Below, piece by piece: positions 35,746 to 44,680 of a stretch of 63,837 bases of DNA. The DNA lies in contig JAHJSB010000064.1 of assembly GCA_018830285.1 (NCBI GenBank), positions 1 to 63,837 on the forward strand, in the 5' to 3' direction. The DNA comes from Alphaproteobacteria bacterium. Lineage in GTDB: Bacteria > Pseudomonadota > Alphaproteobacteria > Caulobacterales > Hyphomonadaceae. The first letter of the stretch is position 1. Every line of letters begins with the position of its first letter. Below the pieces are notes generated by a model that saw only the letters and a list, made by a program, of their open reading frames with translations, was not told the origin of the DNA and did no database searches. The position numbers were made by a program, and so were the translations under genes.

Positions 35746-36175
35746 ATCGGGAGCCGTCCGGTGCCAGGCATCGGGCGGCTTTCGCGTATCAGTCTCTCAT
35801 GCTGAGGTGCTGTTGGCGGGGGTGCTTCATGGGTGAGGGCGCAAAAAAATCGCCCGTCTTTGGGTATCGTCTTGCATCCGGGATTGTTCGCCAGTCCTGT
35901 TCCATCCGTTTTGTGGCCTCGCGTATCGGATCCCTTGTTCCCGTCTCTTGCCGTGTGACCTGGACGACGCCTGCCGGGCTGTGAAACCGGCCCGGTCGCA
36001 AGAATTTTCCCCGCCGCTTTGCGGCTCCTCGCGGATCAAAATTCATCGCCGTGCCGGTGCTCCACGCTGTTTCGCCCGCAAGCGGTTCAAACCCGGCCTG
36101 CGCCGTCCGGACGGTCCGGCGTCGACGGGGACAAGGGGTCCCCGAGACAAGAGCAAAAACGAAAGGAACCACACA

Positions 36176-36499
36176 ATGGCAAACGCACTTGGATATGTCT
36201 CTGAGACCAAAACCGGCTTCGAAGGCGCCCTCGCGATGATGAACCTCGCAAGCCCTATCCGCATTGAGAAGAACGCGGAGAAAGCCGGAGAAGGTCAGCC
36301 CGACTACCGCATCTTCGCCGGAGACACCGCGACAGAAATCGGCGGCGGCTGGATGCGCAAGGCGAAAGCATCGGGACGCGATTATGTCTCGATCACTCTC
36401 GCGGACCCGCAGATCGGCCCGCGCAAGATCTACGCAAATCTCGCGCCGGTGAAAGGCAAGAAGGGTCGCCATGTGATCCTCTGGAACCCGCGGGACTGA
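36176..36499 (+). CDS. DUF736 family protein
   Basis: 107 residues. LGYVSETKTGFEGALAMMNLASPIRIEKN, GEGQPDYRIFAG, IGGGWMRKAKASGRDYVSITLADPQIG and IYANLAP are the conserved DUF736 blocks. The family is common on rhizobial and other alphaproteobacterial conjugative elements; function unknown. RBS GAAAGGAA precedes ATG 36176. A strong hairpin follows the stop. Confidence 0.92.
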   Translation: MANALGYVSETKTGFEGALAMMNLASPIRIEKNAEKAGEGQPDYRIFAGDTATEIGGGWMRKAKASGRDYVSITLADPQIGPRKIYANLAPVKGKKGRHVILWNPRD

Positions 36500-36506
36500 C
36501 TTGCCA

Positions 36507-36534
36507 GATGACGGCTCCTTACGGAGCCGTCATC
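36507..36534 (+). terminator. Rho-independent-like terminator after DUF736 gene
   Basis: A perfect 12-bp stem GATGACGGCTCC / GGAGCCGTCATC with a TTAC loop, 8 nt after the stop codon. No long T-tract follows, so efficiency is uncertain. 36535-36834 has no gene. Confidence 0.65.
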
Positions 36535-36834
36535 GCCATTCGTCTTTCAGGACCGTTTTGCGCGTTCTATTCAATCGCAGAGAATCTTCGCGCGAGTTTC
36601 GCCCCGAGTGCGCGCCATCCAAAAGATGGTGCCGATAGCGCATTTTGAAATTTTCGCGATTTGTTGGCTATGAGCCAATGTAGGAGAAGATTTCCAAAAA
36701 TCAGGATGCCAGGCGTGATCTTCAGCATCCGCGTGTCAATATCCATTCCTGTACGCCCAGTTGCGTTTCAGCTGATTGGGAAACGTCTTCTCCGTACCGG
36801 CTCGGGCGACCGCTTGAATTCCGGCGTGTTGCGC

Positions 36835-37596
36835 CTATTCCACCCCATAGGCTTTGCGCAGGAATATGATGGCCTCTTCGAGCGTCATACTCACTTTGAG
36901 GTCTTTGGGATTCAGCTTCCCTTCCTCCTCAATTGCACGGAGGAATTGGCGCATATCTTCGCGCAGAGGATCGCTGACCTGCACGACGGCATCGCCAGGA
37001 AGTAATTGTGAGAGGCGGAACACATCATTGCGATGCTTCTTGATATCACCGCCTTTGACTTTTCCATCGCCGTCGTCCCGCCGTTTGGTCAGGTCCAGAA
37101 AGGCGCGCGCCTTGAATGGGATGAGAATGGACTGATCGAGGATCGTCACACCGTTTTCCACACGCTTGCCGTTCTGAAGGGCTTCAAAATAGACCGGATC
37201 AAGCAGGATCGCCGAAAGGCTTACAATGTCAGCTTCGGCGTCCAGCCTGATGATGCAGGTATCTGCAGGAAGTGAGAGTCCATCTGGCTCCTTGGAGAAG
37301 AGTTCGACCATAAAGGGGAACTCTGGGTCGTCCGGCTTGTGGAACCGGTAGAATTCGCGGTGCCCGCCGCTTTGTTCGCGAGCCTGATATCCTCCGGCGT
37401 TCAGAAAGTCCCGGAACTTTTCGCCAAACGCGGCATCGATAACTTCAATGCAAAGAACAACATCAATATCTTTGGTGGCGCGGAAGGGGAGGCCGGCCGT
37501 GTCAAAGAGGATGTCGCACGCCGCTCCGCCAATGATTGTATAATGATCCGGATAATCCTTGAAAAAATCACGGAACTTATCGAGTCCAACTACCAT
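36835..37596 (-). CDS. AbiEii-like nucleotidyltransferase toxin
   Basis: 253 residues. HYTIIGGAACDILFDTAGLPFRATKDIDVVL is the nucleotidyltransferase signature (GG...TKDIDV) seen in AbiEii/type IV toxin families, followed by a helical C-terminal domain rich in Lys and Arg. It overlaps the upstream HTH gene by 7 nt. It probably causes growth arrest by nucleotidyl transfer when not opposed; inferred from family. Confidence 0.83.
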   Translation of the reverse strand: MVVGLDKFRDFFKDYPDHYTIIGGAACDILFDTAGLPFRATKDIDVVLCIEVIDAAFGEKFRDFLNAGGYQAREQSGGHREFYRFHKPDDPEFPFMVELFSKEPDGLSLPADTCIIRLDAEADIVSLSAILLDPVYFEALQNGKRVENGVTILDQSILIPFKARAFLDLTKRRDDGDGKVKGGDIKKHRNDVFRLSQLLPGDAVVQVSDPLREDMRQFLRAIEEEGKLNPKDLKVSMTLEEAIIFLRKAYGVE

Positions 37597-38600
37597 GGCA
37601 CGCGCTCCAGCAATTGCTCGGCAGCCATGGCCGCCCGTTCGTCTTCATGATCCCGGAATTGCGCGTACAAGGACAATGGGTCGGCAATCTGCCCATCCGC
37701 TAATCCTGCCGGATCATAGCTCCAGGTCTCTACGGCGAAGTCCGGCTCGTCAAAGTGATGCTCCCGGTATTCATGGCTGGCGGCAAACCCCTTCCACTCA
37801 ATGGCGGCGATTGCAAAGACCTCCAGTTTCGGTGGGGATAAGTCGGTCAACTCAGAGAGTGCTGACTCGCCACCGAGTAGCATAGGTGGACGTGGGTGCG
37901 GTCCCCAGACAAGCTTCCGGCTGCGCATCGGACTTTGCAGGAGCGAGCGCACATTTTCCATCATTTCCCGGCGGTCACCTCGAAAGTGAAGGTGGCGTTC
38001 CCGGCCATATTTTTCCGTGCCTGCCAGGCCAATAGCCACCAGATCGTCGAAAGCCCGACCGATAGACATAGGCGAATAATTCAAGTCCCTTGCAAGTTCG
38101 GACGGTGTGGTGGCTGCCTCATTTCGCCGGAGCATGTAATGAAAAAATACGGCCTGTGCCGCGGGGGAGAGGCTATCGGGTGTCTCGGATTTCTGGGTCC
38201 GGAAGTGTTCACGCAAATCCATACCCAGTTCCGGCGCATAGAACTGGTTTCCGGGGACGATGAACGAAACGCCCTGTCCGATCAGACGGGACCGGTCACG
38301 AGCGCTTAGCGCTGATATACCGATGATCACTGGCCGAACGACCTGCGCTTCGACCAATCTGACATGTTTGGCAATATCTCCCGGCGTATCGGCAGCATCA
38401 TTCACGAGCATCAGAAGGCACACCCGTCCGGCAATGTCCGCTTGGTAGAAGCTATAGGCACGCGTCAGAAAAACCGGCAAATTCGGCGGGGCGGATTCAG
38501 GTTCGACTGTCATAGTCGTATGCAGAATCTGACCGACATAGCTGGCAATCTGGCCAGCCAGGCGCTGAGGATCTGGAGCGGGATCATCGTTATATAACAT
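37590..38600 (-). CDS. HTH antitoxin/regulator of the AbiE-like pair
   Basis: 336 residues. An N-terminal domain of about 130 residues, then a winged helix (AAQAVFFHYMLRRNEAATTPSELARDLNYSPMSIGRAFDDLVAIGLAG, about 145-195) and a C-terminal domain. Its position before and overlap with the nucleotidyltransferase, and the elaborate operator over its start, fit an autoregulating AbiEi-type antitoxin, although the sequence is not a textbook AbiEi. Confidence 0.75.
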   Translation of the reverse strand: MLYNDDPAPDPQRLAGQIASYVGQILHTTMTVEPESAPPNLPVFLTRAYSFYQADIAGRVCLLMLVNDAADTPGDIAKHVRLVEAQVVRPVIIGISALSARDRSRLIGQGVSFIVPGNQFYAPELGMDLREHFRTQKSETPDSLSPAAQAVFFHYMLRRNEAATTPSELARDLNYSPMSIGRAFDDLVAIGLAGTEKYGRERHLHFRGDRREMMENVRSLLQSPMRSRKLVWGPHPRPPMLLGGESALSELTDLSPPKLEVFAIAAIEWKGFAASHEYREHHFDEPDFAVETWSYDPAGLADGQIADPLSLYAQFRDHEDERAAMAAEQLLERVPW

Positions 38601-38649
38601 CGTATCCGGACACTAACATCAATAATGTTAGTGTTCAATCATAATGTTA
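38595..38649. promoter_or_regulatory. Symmetric four-half-site operator
   Basis: TAACAT occurs at 38595-38600 and 38614-38619, and its complement ATGTTA at 38625-38630 and 38644-38649. The pairs are 19 bp apart on each side, and the array is exactly symmetric about 38622; the inner pair extends to CACTAACAT/ATGTTAGTG. The left-most half-site includes the start codon of the antitoxin gene. This is a strong candidate for cooperative autorepression. Confidence 0.7.
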
Positions 38650-38807
38650 ATATACTGCAATTACCTGAAAAACGGAAAGTTTCAAAGAGGCTCCGTTCTG
38701 AAGCCCTGAAAAAATGCCTGATATCCATCAGAGCGAAGGGTCTGCATTTTAGTCAAGTAGGAAGGGAAGTGGGTGTCACACCCCAGGCATCTAAACGATG
38801 CGTATAA
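38625..38807 (+). CDS. Small HTH (Nlp/Ner-like) protein, probably truncated
   Basis: 60 residues. LKKCLISIRAKGLHFSQVGREVGVTPQASKR resembles the helix-turn-helix of Ner/Nlp-type regulators, but the frame stops where those proteins continue, so it may be a remnant. It starts inside the operator region and is divergent from the antitoxin gene. 38808-39124 contains nothing I can name. Confidence 0.4.
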   Translation: MLVFNHNVNILQLPEKRKVSKRLRSEALKKCLISIRAKGLHFSQVGREVGVTPQASKRCV

Positions 38808-39124
38808 GGACGAAACATCAAGTCTGAAATGGCAGTGGTTCAAGAGGACTACAGCCTCTGATTTGCCAGTCGCATGCATATTGCGCTTTCGGGTCTCTCG
38901 ACCCTTAGGAGACATTATTTCGGGATAGGCGTCAGATCAAGTCACTCGTTCTAATTCACACGCATCGTATATTTGTTACGAGCTACACAGTATCCGTGGC
39001 GGTTCGGAGAACGGGATTTGGAACCCTGTGATGCAACAGTCATCGTGCTCCCAGAATCCGGACTTCGTCAGCTCTTCGATGTGCCAGCAAGAGTTCACCA
39101 AAAGGTGACGCCGAGCATGATTTC

Positions 39125-39158
39125 CAATGACTGCTGTGGGTCAAAAGCGGAGATTAGG
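39125..39158 (+). repeat. Cassette-like palindromic repeat, copy 1
   Basis: Reads ATGACTGCT-N10-AGCGGAGATTAG, a variant of the palindrome ATGTCCGCT...AGCGGACATTAG that recurs six more times up to 45770, always in this orientation. Confidence 0.55.
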
Positions 39159-39191
39159 ATTTCGGGATAGGACGTCAGGCCATGCGCCAAG

Positions 39192-39746
39192 CTATATGCT
39201 CATATGGAAGAACAAAACGTCGAGCGTGACGGCGGCGAAGATCAAGGGGACCAGTGTCTGGTGAACGACTTTTCGTTTGGTTGCCGCCAGAATGAGAAAA
39301 GCTCCGAGGATTATGACTGATGCGGCGTTGTCAGGATCGATCAGCGAATGTCCAAAGCTGAGTGGGCGATAAGTCGACGCGCAGATCACTGTCGCTGCAG
39401 CGATCAGATAGGTGATGCGCGGACTCTCAAAATAGAATTCCTCAAAATCTGTATCTTCCATATCTTGAGGAAAAAGCAGGTGCGAGATGATATAGAGGCC
39501 TACCGGACCACCCAACATCAGCAAGAGAATTGGAAAACTCCAGGTCTCGACAAAGCGCTGATCCCAACTCTCCCACCATTGTTGAAGCAGCGCGATGAAG
39601 ACGAGCGCAACCAACACTGCATGGAGCCAATAAAATTTCACCTTTGAACGAATTTGGATTTGGCGGGCCACATTGGTCAGTAACTCGGTGACGCCTAGAC
39701 CGATAATGATCGACAGCAACACCATGACAAAGGAAAAACGATCCAC
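39192..39746 (-). CDS. Membrane protein, unknown function
   Basis: 184 residues with five or six predicted membrane helices (about 5-24, 40-58, 70-90, 108-126, 138-155 and 163-180). MDRFSFVMVLLSIIIGLGVTELL is a start I have seen in small hypothetical membrane proteins of marine bacteria. Lone gene flanked by repeat copies 1 and 2. Confidence 0.65.
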   Translation of the reverse strand: MDRFSFVMVLLSIIIGLGVTELLTNVARQIQIRSKVKFYWLHAVLVALVFIALLQQWWESWDQRFVETWSFPILLLMLGGPVGLYIISHLLFPQDMEDTDFEEFYFESPRITYLIAAATVICASTYRPLSFGHSLIDPDNAASVIILGAFLILAATKRKVVHQTLVPLIFAAVTLDVLFFHMSI

Positions 39747-39812
39747 CGGTACCTCCCAAAATGTTTTCTTAGCACGGGCCTCATGTCACTGCCCACATCT
39801 CTGGCGTTGAGG

Positions 39813-39855
39813 TTCTTAACGTCCGCTATGACGCCGAAAGGAGGCATTAGCTTCT
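39813..39855 (+). repeat. Cassette-like palindromic repeat, copy 2
   Basis: ACGTCCGCTATGACGCCGA... GGCATTAGC; the left arm is intact and the right arm degenerate. It separates the membrane-protein gene from the peptidase gene. Confidence 0.55.
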
Positions 39856-40088
39856 TGTGGTTAGCAGACAGAGTGACCTGAGCCACAAACCCCCTCTTAG
39901 CAATTTAGCCGATCTGTCTCATAGTCGCTGACGGGGAACAATAAATTTGACTTTTAGATTGTTGACACGACGCTCACTGGAACGCAGCCGATAACTTATT
40001 ATTCTAGATCTGTGCTTCCCTCTTTTTTCGTTTGCTCTATCCTGCTCGCAATGGAGACAATAGGAATGCTCCGGCGAGGGATTACTCA

Positions 40089-41312
40089 ATGAAAAAGCTG
40101 TCTCCGGCACACCAATGGATGCTGGTCATACTGATGGCCGTCTCGCATCAAACGACTTGGGCTCAAACAACTGGTCCAGCAGCAGAGACTGTGCGTGCAA
40201 GGGATCTGGGTGTGCCGTTCGAAGGGAATCCCGGCCCGCTCAATGCGATCACAGACGTTCCGGGTGTTGAGGTCGGACACGCGACGCTTATATCGGGCAG
40301 TGGAAAGTTGGTGACGGGTGAAGGACCAGTTCGCACGGGTGTAACGGCCATCCTCCCGCGCGGCAAAACCTATGATCCTGTCTATGCAGGTTGGTTCTCG
40401 CTGAACGGTAATGGCGAAATGACAGGTACAACATGGGTTGATGAATCGGGTTGGCTGGAAGGGCCAGTTATGATCACCAACACCCATAGCGTCGGCACAG
40501 TGCGTGACGCGACAATCGAATGGGCACATAAAAACAAATATTTCCGACCTCTCGCGACGGAGTCAGATACATTCTGGATGCTCCCTGTCGTTGGCGAAAC
40601 TTATGATGGCGATTTGAGTGATATCAACGGATTTCATGTAAAAAAGCCGCATGTCTTCGCCGCGCTCGACGGAGCCAATTCAGGCCGCGTTACCGAGGGA
40701 AATGTTGGCGGCGGCACAGGCATGATCACGCATGGATTTAAAGGCGGTATCGGGACGTCCTCACGCGTGGTTTTGATCGGGGAGACTGATTATACGCTGG
40801 GGGTTCTGGTTCAGTCGAACTATGGCATTCGTGATACCTTCACCGTCGCTGGCGTCCCGGTTGGCCGCGAAATAACCGACCTCGCAACCACCTATGGCGA
40901 TCACAATCAGGAGAACGGATCAATCATCATTGTCGTCGCAACGGATGCCCCACTGCTACCCCATCAGCTCAAGCGCATTGCAAAGCGTGCCACCATGGGA
41001 ATTGCCCGCACCGGCTCTTATGCCTCGAATGGTTCAGGTGACATTTTTATTGCGTTCTCGACGGCTAACACCGGAGCCTGGGACAGGGCTACGCCTGCGG
41101 CTGTAACAAGTTTGTCCAATGATTCAATGAGCCCGCTTTTTCGAGCAACAGTTGAAGCGACCGAGGAAGCAGTCATTAATGCACTGGTAGCAGCGCGCAC
41201 GATGACAGGGATCAACGGCAACACCGCACATGCCTTGCCGCAAGATAGGCTACAAGATGTACTCAGAAAATACGGTAGGCTCGTGGTAGAAGAGGTTCCG
41301 GTAGGAAACTGA
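40089..41312 (+). CDS. P1 family (DmpA-like) N-terminal nucleophile aminopeptidase
   Basis: 407 residues. A signal peptide (about 1-24, ending TWAQ) precedes the DmpA/S58 fold: ITDVPGVEVGHATLI, TGVTAILPRG, ITNTHSVGTVRDA, GNVGGGTGMITHGFKGGIGTSSR (containing the autocleavage Ser region), and IARTGSYASNGSGDIFIAFSTAN. It is an exported, self-processing D- or beta-aminopeptidase. The right end of an IS3 element begins four bases after the stop. ATG 40089 has no strong RBS. Confidence 0.88.
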   Translation: MKKLSPAHQWMLVILMAVSHQTTWAQTTGPAAETVRARDLGVPFEGNPGPLNAITDVPGVEVGHATLISGSGKLVTGEGPVRTGVTAILPRGKTYDPVYAGWFSLNGNGEMTGTTWVDESGWLEGPVMITNTHSVGTVRDATIEWAHKNKYFRPLATESDTFWMLPVVGETYDGDLSDINGFHVKKPHVFAALDGANSGRVTEGNVGGGTGMITHGFKGGIGTSSRVVLIGETDYTLGVLVQSNYGIRDTFTVAGVPVGREITDLATTYGDHNQENGSIIIVVATDAPLLPHQLKRIAKRATMGIARTGSYASNGSGDIFIAFSTANTGAWDRATPAAVTSLSNDSMSPLFRATVEATEEAVINALVAARTMTGINGNTAHALPQDRLQDVLRKYGRLVVEEVPVGN

Positions 41313-41315
41313 AGG

Positions 41316-41354
41316 GGTAATCATCCAATTTTTAATGGGCCTGTTTCCTAGACT
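41316..41354 (-). mobile_element. Detached IS3-element end (solo inverted repeat)
   Basis: 38 of 39 bases match the right end of the IS at 1522-1560, read on the opposite strand: GGTAATCATCC...GGGCCTGTTTCCTAGACT. No transposase or left end accompanies it. It is a scar of a former insertion or a recombination breakpoint, directly abutting the peptidase stop codon. Confidence 0.85.
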
Positions 41355-41467
41355 GATGTGCCCCAAGAACGGTAGACGCTTTGCAACTATCATTGCCGAA
41401 TCCCGGCATTCCGATTGCTGATCACAAGCGCCTCGAAAGAGCCAGTATTTGCCCGTCGATTCAAGAT

Positions 41468-41540
41468 TTCTAACGACCGCTTCTGACCCTTCTTGAGCCG
41501 AAAGCAGCCCTAAGGATTTAGGCTCCGAAGGGTCATTTGC
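41468..41540 (+). repeat. Cassette-like palindromic repeat, copy 3
   Basis: TAACGACCGCT...AAAGCAGCCCTAAGGATTTAGGCTC...AGGGTCATT. It shares the TAAGGATT-AGGCTC tail with copy 4. It lies between the peptidase and lipoprotein genes. Confidence 0.55.
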
Positions 41541-41634
41541 AATCGTAAGGATTTTGAGTTTGAACGCCTTCCGCATCCCGGGATTTTGGAGCCTAAAGTT
41601 CAAAATGACCCCACCCACTGTAGTACAGGACACG

Positions 41635-42159
41635 TTAAAGCCTTCGATCCTCGTCAGGACGCGGTGAAATTTTGGAGCTATGTAAAATCTGGTTGAGCGC
41701 TACGGTCACGTGGCCCGCATCAAGTTGACTAATATCGTATTGTCTAAGCAGGTTTGCTACCCTGGGGAACTTCACCAGCACCACACCGGCCCTTTCGGTC
41801 ACGATAAATCGCATCGGAAACTCCATCGCAACTCTAGGGTTTTGATCGATCAATGTCGCTTGCTCATCCAGCAAAGAGAAAACGATTGCGGTGCTTGAAG
41901 TTGGTTCATACCCCTCCGCATCACGTGAGGCGTGGAGTTTTATGATGGCATGCACTTTGTCACCACGTTCCTCGATTGCGCTTGCTATTGCGCGTATCGT
42001 TGCCTCTTTCGTCAACACGCTGCGACGTTGATCTTGGTATATTGATCGACTGTGTTCCAGCAGTCGAACCTTTGTTTGCTCGGCCCGATACGTTTCCACG
42101 GAAACGCAGCCGCCGAGGCACAACATGAGCGATATCCCCAATACAAAAATTATTCGCAT
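41635..42159 (-). CDS. DUF302-like lipoprotein
   Basis: 174 residues. The lipobox is LCLGGC (Cys about 18). The C-terminal half, PTSSTAIVFSLLDEQATLIDQNPRVAMEFPMRFIVTE, follows the DUF302 pattern (PTTLLIFG...NP.A..DLPLK). Exported and probably outer-membrane attached; function unknown. Lone gene between repeat copies 3 and 4. Confidence 0.68.
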   Translation of the reverse strand: MRIIFVLGISLMLCLGGCVSVETYRAEQTKVRLLEHSRSIYQDQRRSVLTKEATIRAIASAIEERGDKVHAIIKLHASRDAEGYEPTSSTAIVFSLLDEQATLIDQNPRVAMEFPMRFIVTERAGVVLVKFPRVANLLRQYDISQLDAGHVTVALNQILHSSKISPRPDEDRRL

Positions 42160-42286
42160 TCCAGATTCCCGATCATCAACAGCAGTGCTAATTTGCCGAC
42201 CTCTTGGTGCCTAAAACTCGACCTTCGACGGCACCAAGTCAATGACCGTCTTCGTGGGGAATTGGGACTCGCTGGGCCATCTCGTT

Positions 42287-42352
42287 TGGTCTCCACTGAC
42301 GCCGTGAGCAGACCTAAGGATTCAGGCTCAGAGGGCTCAAGAGCGGACATTG
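42287..42352 (+). repeat. Cassette-like palindromic repeat, copy 4
   Basis: GGTCTCCACTGACGCCG...AGCAGACCTAAGGATTCAGGCTC...AGAGCGGACATT, retaining both the inner palindrome and the outer GCGGACATT end. Confidence 0.6.
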
Positions 42353-42364
42353 ACTATTCTATTA

Positions 42365-43015
42365 TTAAACGTCCCTAAGCGCTTCCGACCCTACAAATGA
42401 AAACATACTCGCGCTCTGAATCAACGGTTGCGTTTCCGCGCTGAAGCGATGTGTAACGATACCAAAATCCGGGTTGTTGTTCGCGGACAACTCTTCGTCA
42501 AAGCCATGCCCTTCAAACCACTTACAGATTTGAGGAACCCTATCGGGTAGACGCCGATGGCGAGTCCAGATCACACGACCGCCCCGCTTACAAAGTTGCG
42601 TGCATGTTGAGACGCACCGCTCTATGTCTTCCTCAGTGATGTTGCCAAATACCCCGCACATCAAAACTATGTCTGCAGGTGCCATAGCAGCGTAATTGTC
42701 AGTCAGCGAAGCATCGCCAGTCAGTACTTCGACTTGAGACAACCCAAGATCGGAAGCGCTGTTATGGATAGAAACTGTGTTCCGTTCGTCCAAATCAACC
42801 AACAAGGCTTTTACGTCTTCGACGCGTGGATGTCCCGGTAAGACACCTAGTAAATCTCGGCCTTGACCGGCGCAGATACTAATAATTCGCAAGGGGCCAC
42901 TTGGAGAATTATCGAGTGAGAATCGGATTTGGTCTTGGACAACCTTGAGGCGCTGCGCCATCGGTGAATCCGGGATGTCATAAAGATCGTGCCAACCATG
43001 CCAGTCCATACTCAA
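42365..43015 (-). CDS. Class I SAM-dependent methyltransferase
   Basis: 216 residues. SICAGQGRDLLGVL is the SAM-binding motif I, VKALLVDLDERN gives the acidic motif II residue, TGDASLTDNY and PADIVLMCGVFGNI are motifs III and IV. A small-molecule methyltransferase is likely; the substrate is unknown. Lone gene between repeat copies 4 and 5. Confidence 0.75.
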   Translation of the reverse strand: MSMDWHGWHDLYDIPDSPMAQRLKVVQDQIRFSLDNSPSGPLRIISICAGQGRDLLGVLPGHPRVEDVKALLVDLDERNTVSIHNSASDLGLSQVEVLTGDASLTDNYAAMAPADIVLMCGVFGNITEEDIERCVSTCTQLCKRGGRVIWTRHRRLPDRVPQICKWFEGHGFDEELSANNNPDFGIVTHRFSAETQPLIQSASMFSFVGSEALRDV

Positions 43016-43055
43016 TCGATATCCTGCCGTTGCAATGAGAGCAAATTACATACGG

Positions 43056-43136
43056 CTTAATGTCCCCTGTGACGCCGACAGCAGACATTAGAAATCCCAT
43101 GAACTTAGCCTCAAGTGGTCACAACGGGACATTAGC
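43056..43136 (+). repeat. Cassette-like palindromic repeat, copy 5
   Basis: AATGTCCCCTGTGACGCCGACAGCAGACATTAG... ending ACGGGACATTAGC; the most complete copy, with inner and outer arms. Confidence 0.6.
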
Positions 43137-43183
43137 TTTGGCGGGTGATTGCCGCTAGCTTGAGACCCACGTATATTGCGCCC

Positions 43184-43909
43184 ATGGGAATAAGCGCTCC
43201 TGCTGCCGTCGAACTATTGAAAGCGCAATCGACGAAAGATCCGTCAGATGTTGCGAAGAAGCGCCTCGTCTCTCCTGAGTGCGTATTGGGCGTCTCGACG
43301 AGTGATATCCGAAGATTGGCAAAGAGAATCGGTGGGGACGCTGATCTTGCTGAGGCTCTTTGGCTTTCGGAGTTCGTTGAAGCCAAAGCGTTGGCGATTT
43401 TGGTGCTTCCACCATCGCGTGTGGACGATGCGCTGATAACGCGTTGGTTAGCAGATATTGGAGATTGGAGTACCTGCGACCTGTTCGTGAAATCGCTCAT
43501 CGCAAAGAGAAAGGACGCCGTGGAATACGGAGTGAAATGGACCGCGAGTTCTGATCTATACACCAAGAGAGCTGGTCTGGCCTTGATCGCAAACTACTGC
43601 ATGCGTGCAACTTCATTTGATGATGAGGTCGCTTCTCAAATTGGGTACACCATTGAAGAAGCCGCTTCTGATGACCGGGACCATGTACGCCAGGCGTGTT
43701 GCTGGGCTCTCAGAGAATTCGGGAAGAGTAACTCCAACAGCCACGAAGCAGCATGTCTATTGGCCCTTGAACTTACTCAGAGCGATGAGGCGCCCAAGAG
43801 CTGGGTTGGTCGTTGCGCCTACCGAGAACTACAAAACCTCGTCAAAGTGCCCGAACGGAGAAGGCTAATCTCGCGAGAATCCAAGACGGGAATGAAGCAG
43901 GTAAAGTAA
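43184..43909 (+). CDS. DNA alkylation repair (AlkD-like) protein
   Basis: 241 residues from ATG 43184. All-helical HEAT-like repeats with VSTSDIRRLAKRIGGDADLAEALWLSEFVEAKALAILVL and WSTCDLFVKSLI... match the DNA-alkylation-repair family (PF08713). It would remove alkylated bases or bind DNA. Lone gene between repeat copies 5 and 6. An upstream start at 43145 is possible but would overlap the repeat edge. Confidence 0.8.
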   Translation: MGISAPAAVELLKAQSTKDPSDVAKKRLVSPECVLGVSTSDIRRLAKRIGGDADLAEALWLSEFVEAKALAILVLPPSRVDDALITRWLADIGDWSTCDLFVKSLIAKRKDAVEYGVKWTASSDLYTKRAGLALIANYCMRATSFDDEVASQIGYTIEEAASDDRDHVRQACCWALREFGKSNSNSHEAACLLALELTQSDEAPKSWVGRCAYRELQNLVKVPERRRLISRESKTGMKQVK

Positions 43910-43912
43910 TCG

Positions 43913-43980
43913 TTCTGACGTCCGCTCAGACGCCGACAGCGGACCTAAGCCCCTGGGCTCCTGAGGGCGCAAAAGCTGAC
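43913..43980 (+). repeat. Cassette-like palindromic repeat, copy 6
   Basis: ACGTCCGCTCAGACGCCGACAGCGGACCTAAGC...GGGCTCCTGAGGGC; clean inner palindrome GTCCGCT/AGCGGAC. It separates the alkylation-repair gene from the CBASS pair. Confidence 0.6.
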
Positions 43981-44035
43981 GCTACGCCTTCGTATTCCGC
44001 GCTCAGAGCAAGTCTGAGTTCAGGTGCGGTTGACT

Positions 44036-44680
44036 TCAACCAATTGGGGACGTGAAGGATTGGTCTGCCTGATCAAAGGTATCATAGAGTTTATTCCGCC
44101 GGTCTGAGAGCTTGATCGACCCATTTGTTTCACGGTCTGTCCAATAATGACCTGTTAGCTCGGTCACTGGCGAACCATGAATATCGATCGAGAAGGCGCC
44201 GTGGTGTATCCTGCTTCGTTCGCGTTGGAGGTTGATGCGAGGCTCGTTGCGAAACACACCGATCAATTTGTATAGACCCGCATGCTCCTGTTCGACAAAA
44301 TTGTATGCCAGCAGGACCGAACTTGATTCTTTGGTCAAGAGACGGAAGCTCAGTGTGGTCAGCGTTTGGCGGACCACAATATAAGCCTGGATCGGCGGGG
44401 TGGGTTTCTGCGTTTCCGGATTTATATAGCTGGAGACCATCTCTGCCGACCAAGTCCCGCGCAAGTCGGGGCGTTTGACGTACCAACCTTGAAGGAGGCT
44501 CCAAGACCACGCGTAGAGGTTGAAGAGCGTAACTACGGTTACAACGACGCCGACGACAACCGAAAACGGTGCAAAAAAATCCCAAGTCAAAACGGGCTGG
44601 CCCTGCGCCCACAGGGCGATGAGCCAGACCAAGCCGGTCAGACCAACAAAGGATGAAACATGCAGCCTAGAAATCATCAC
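44036..44680 (-). CDS. cap15: CBASS effector, Cap15-like (two TM helices + beta domain)
   Basis: 214 residues. Two N-terminal membrane helices (about 9-26 and 36-57) precede a beta-rich domain beginning RPDLRGTWSAEM and including VVRQTLTTLSFRLLTKESSSVLL. This is the S-2TM-beta/Cap15 arrangement, in which cyclic-nucleotide binding to the beta barrel triggers inner-membrane disruption. It overlaps the CD-NTase stop by 4 nt. Confidence 0.8.
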   Translation of the reverse strand: MMISRLHVSSFVGLTGLVWLIALWAQGQPVLTWDFFAPFSVVVGVVVTVVTLFNLYAWSWSLLQGWYVKRPDLRGTWSAEMVSSYINPETQKPTPPIQAYIVVRQTLTTLSFRLLTKESSSVLLAYNFVEQEHAGLYKLIGVFRNEPRINLQRERSRIHHGAFSIDIHGSPVTELTGHYWTDRETNGSIKLSDRRNKLYDTFDQADQSFTSPIG

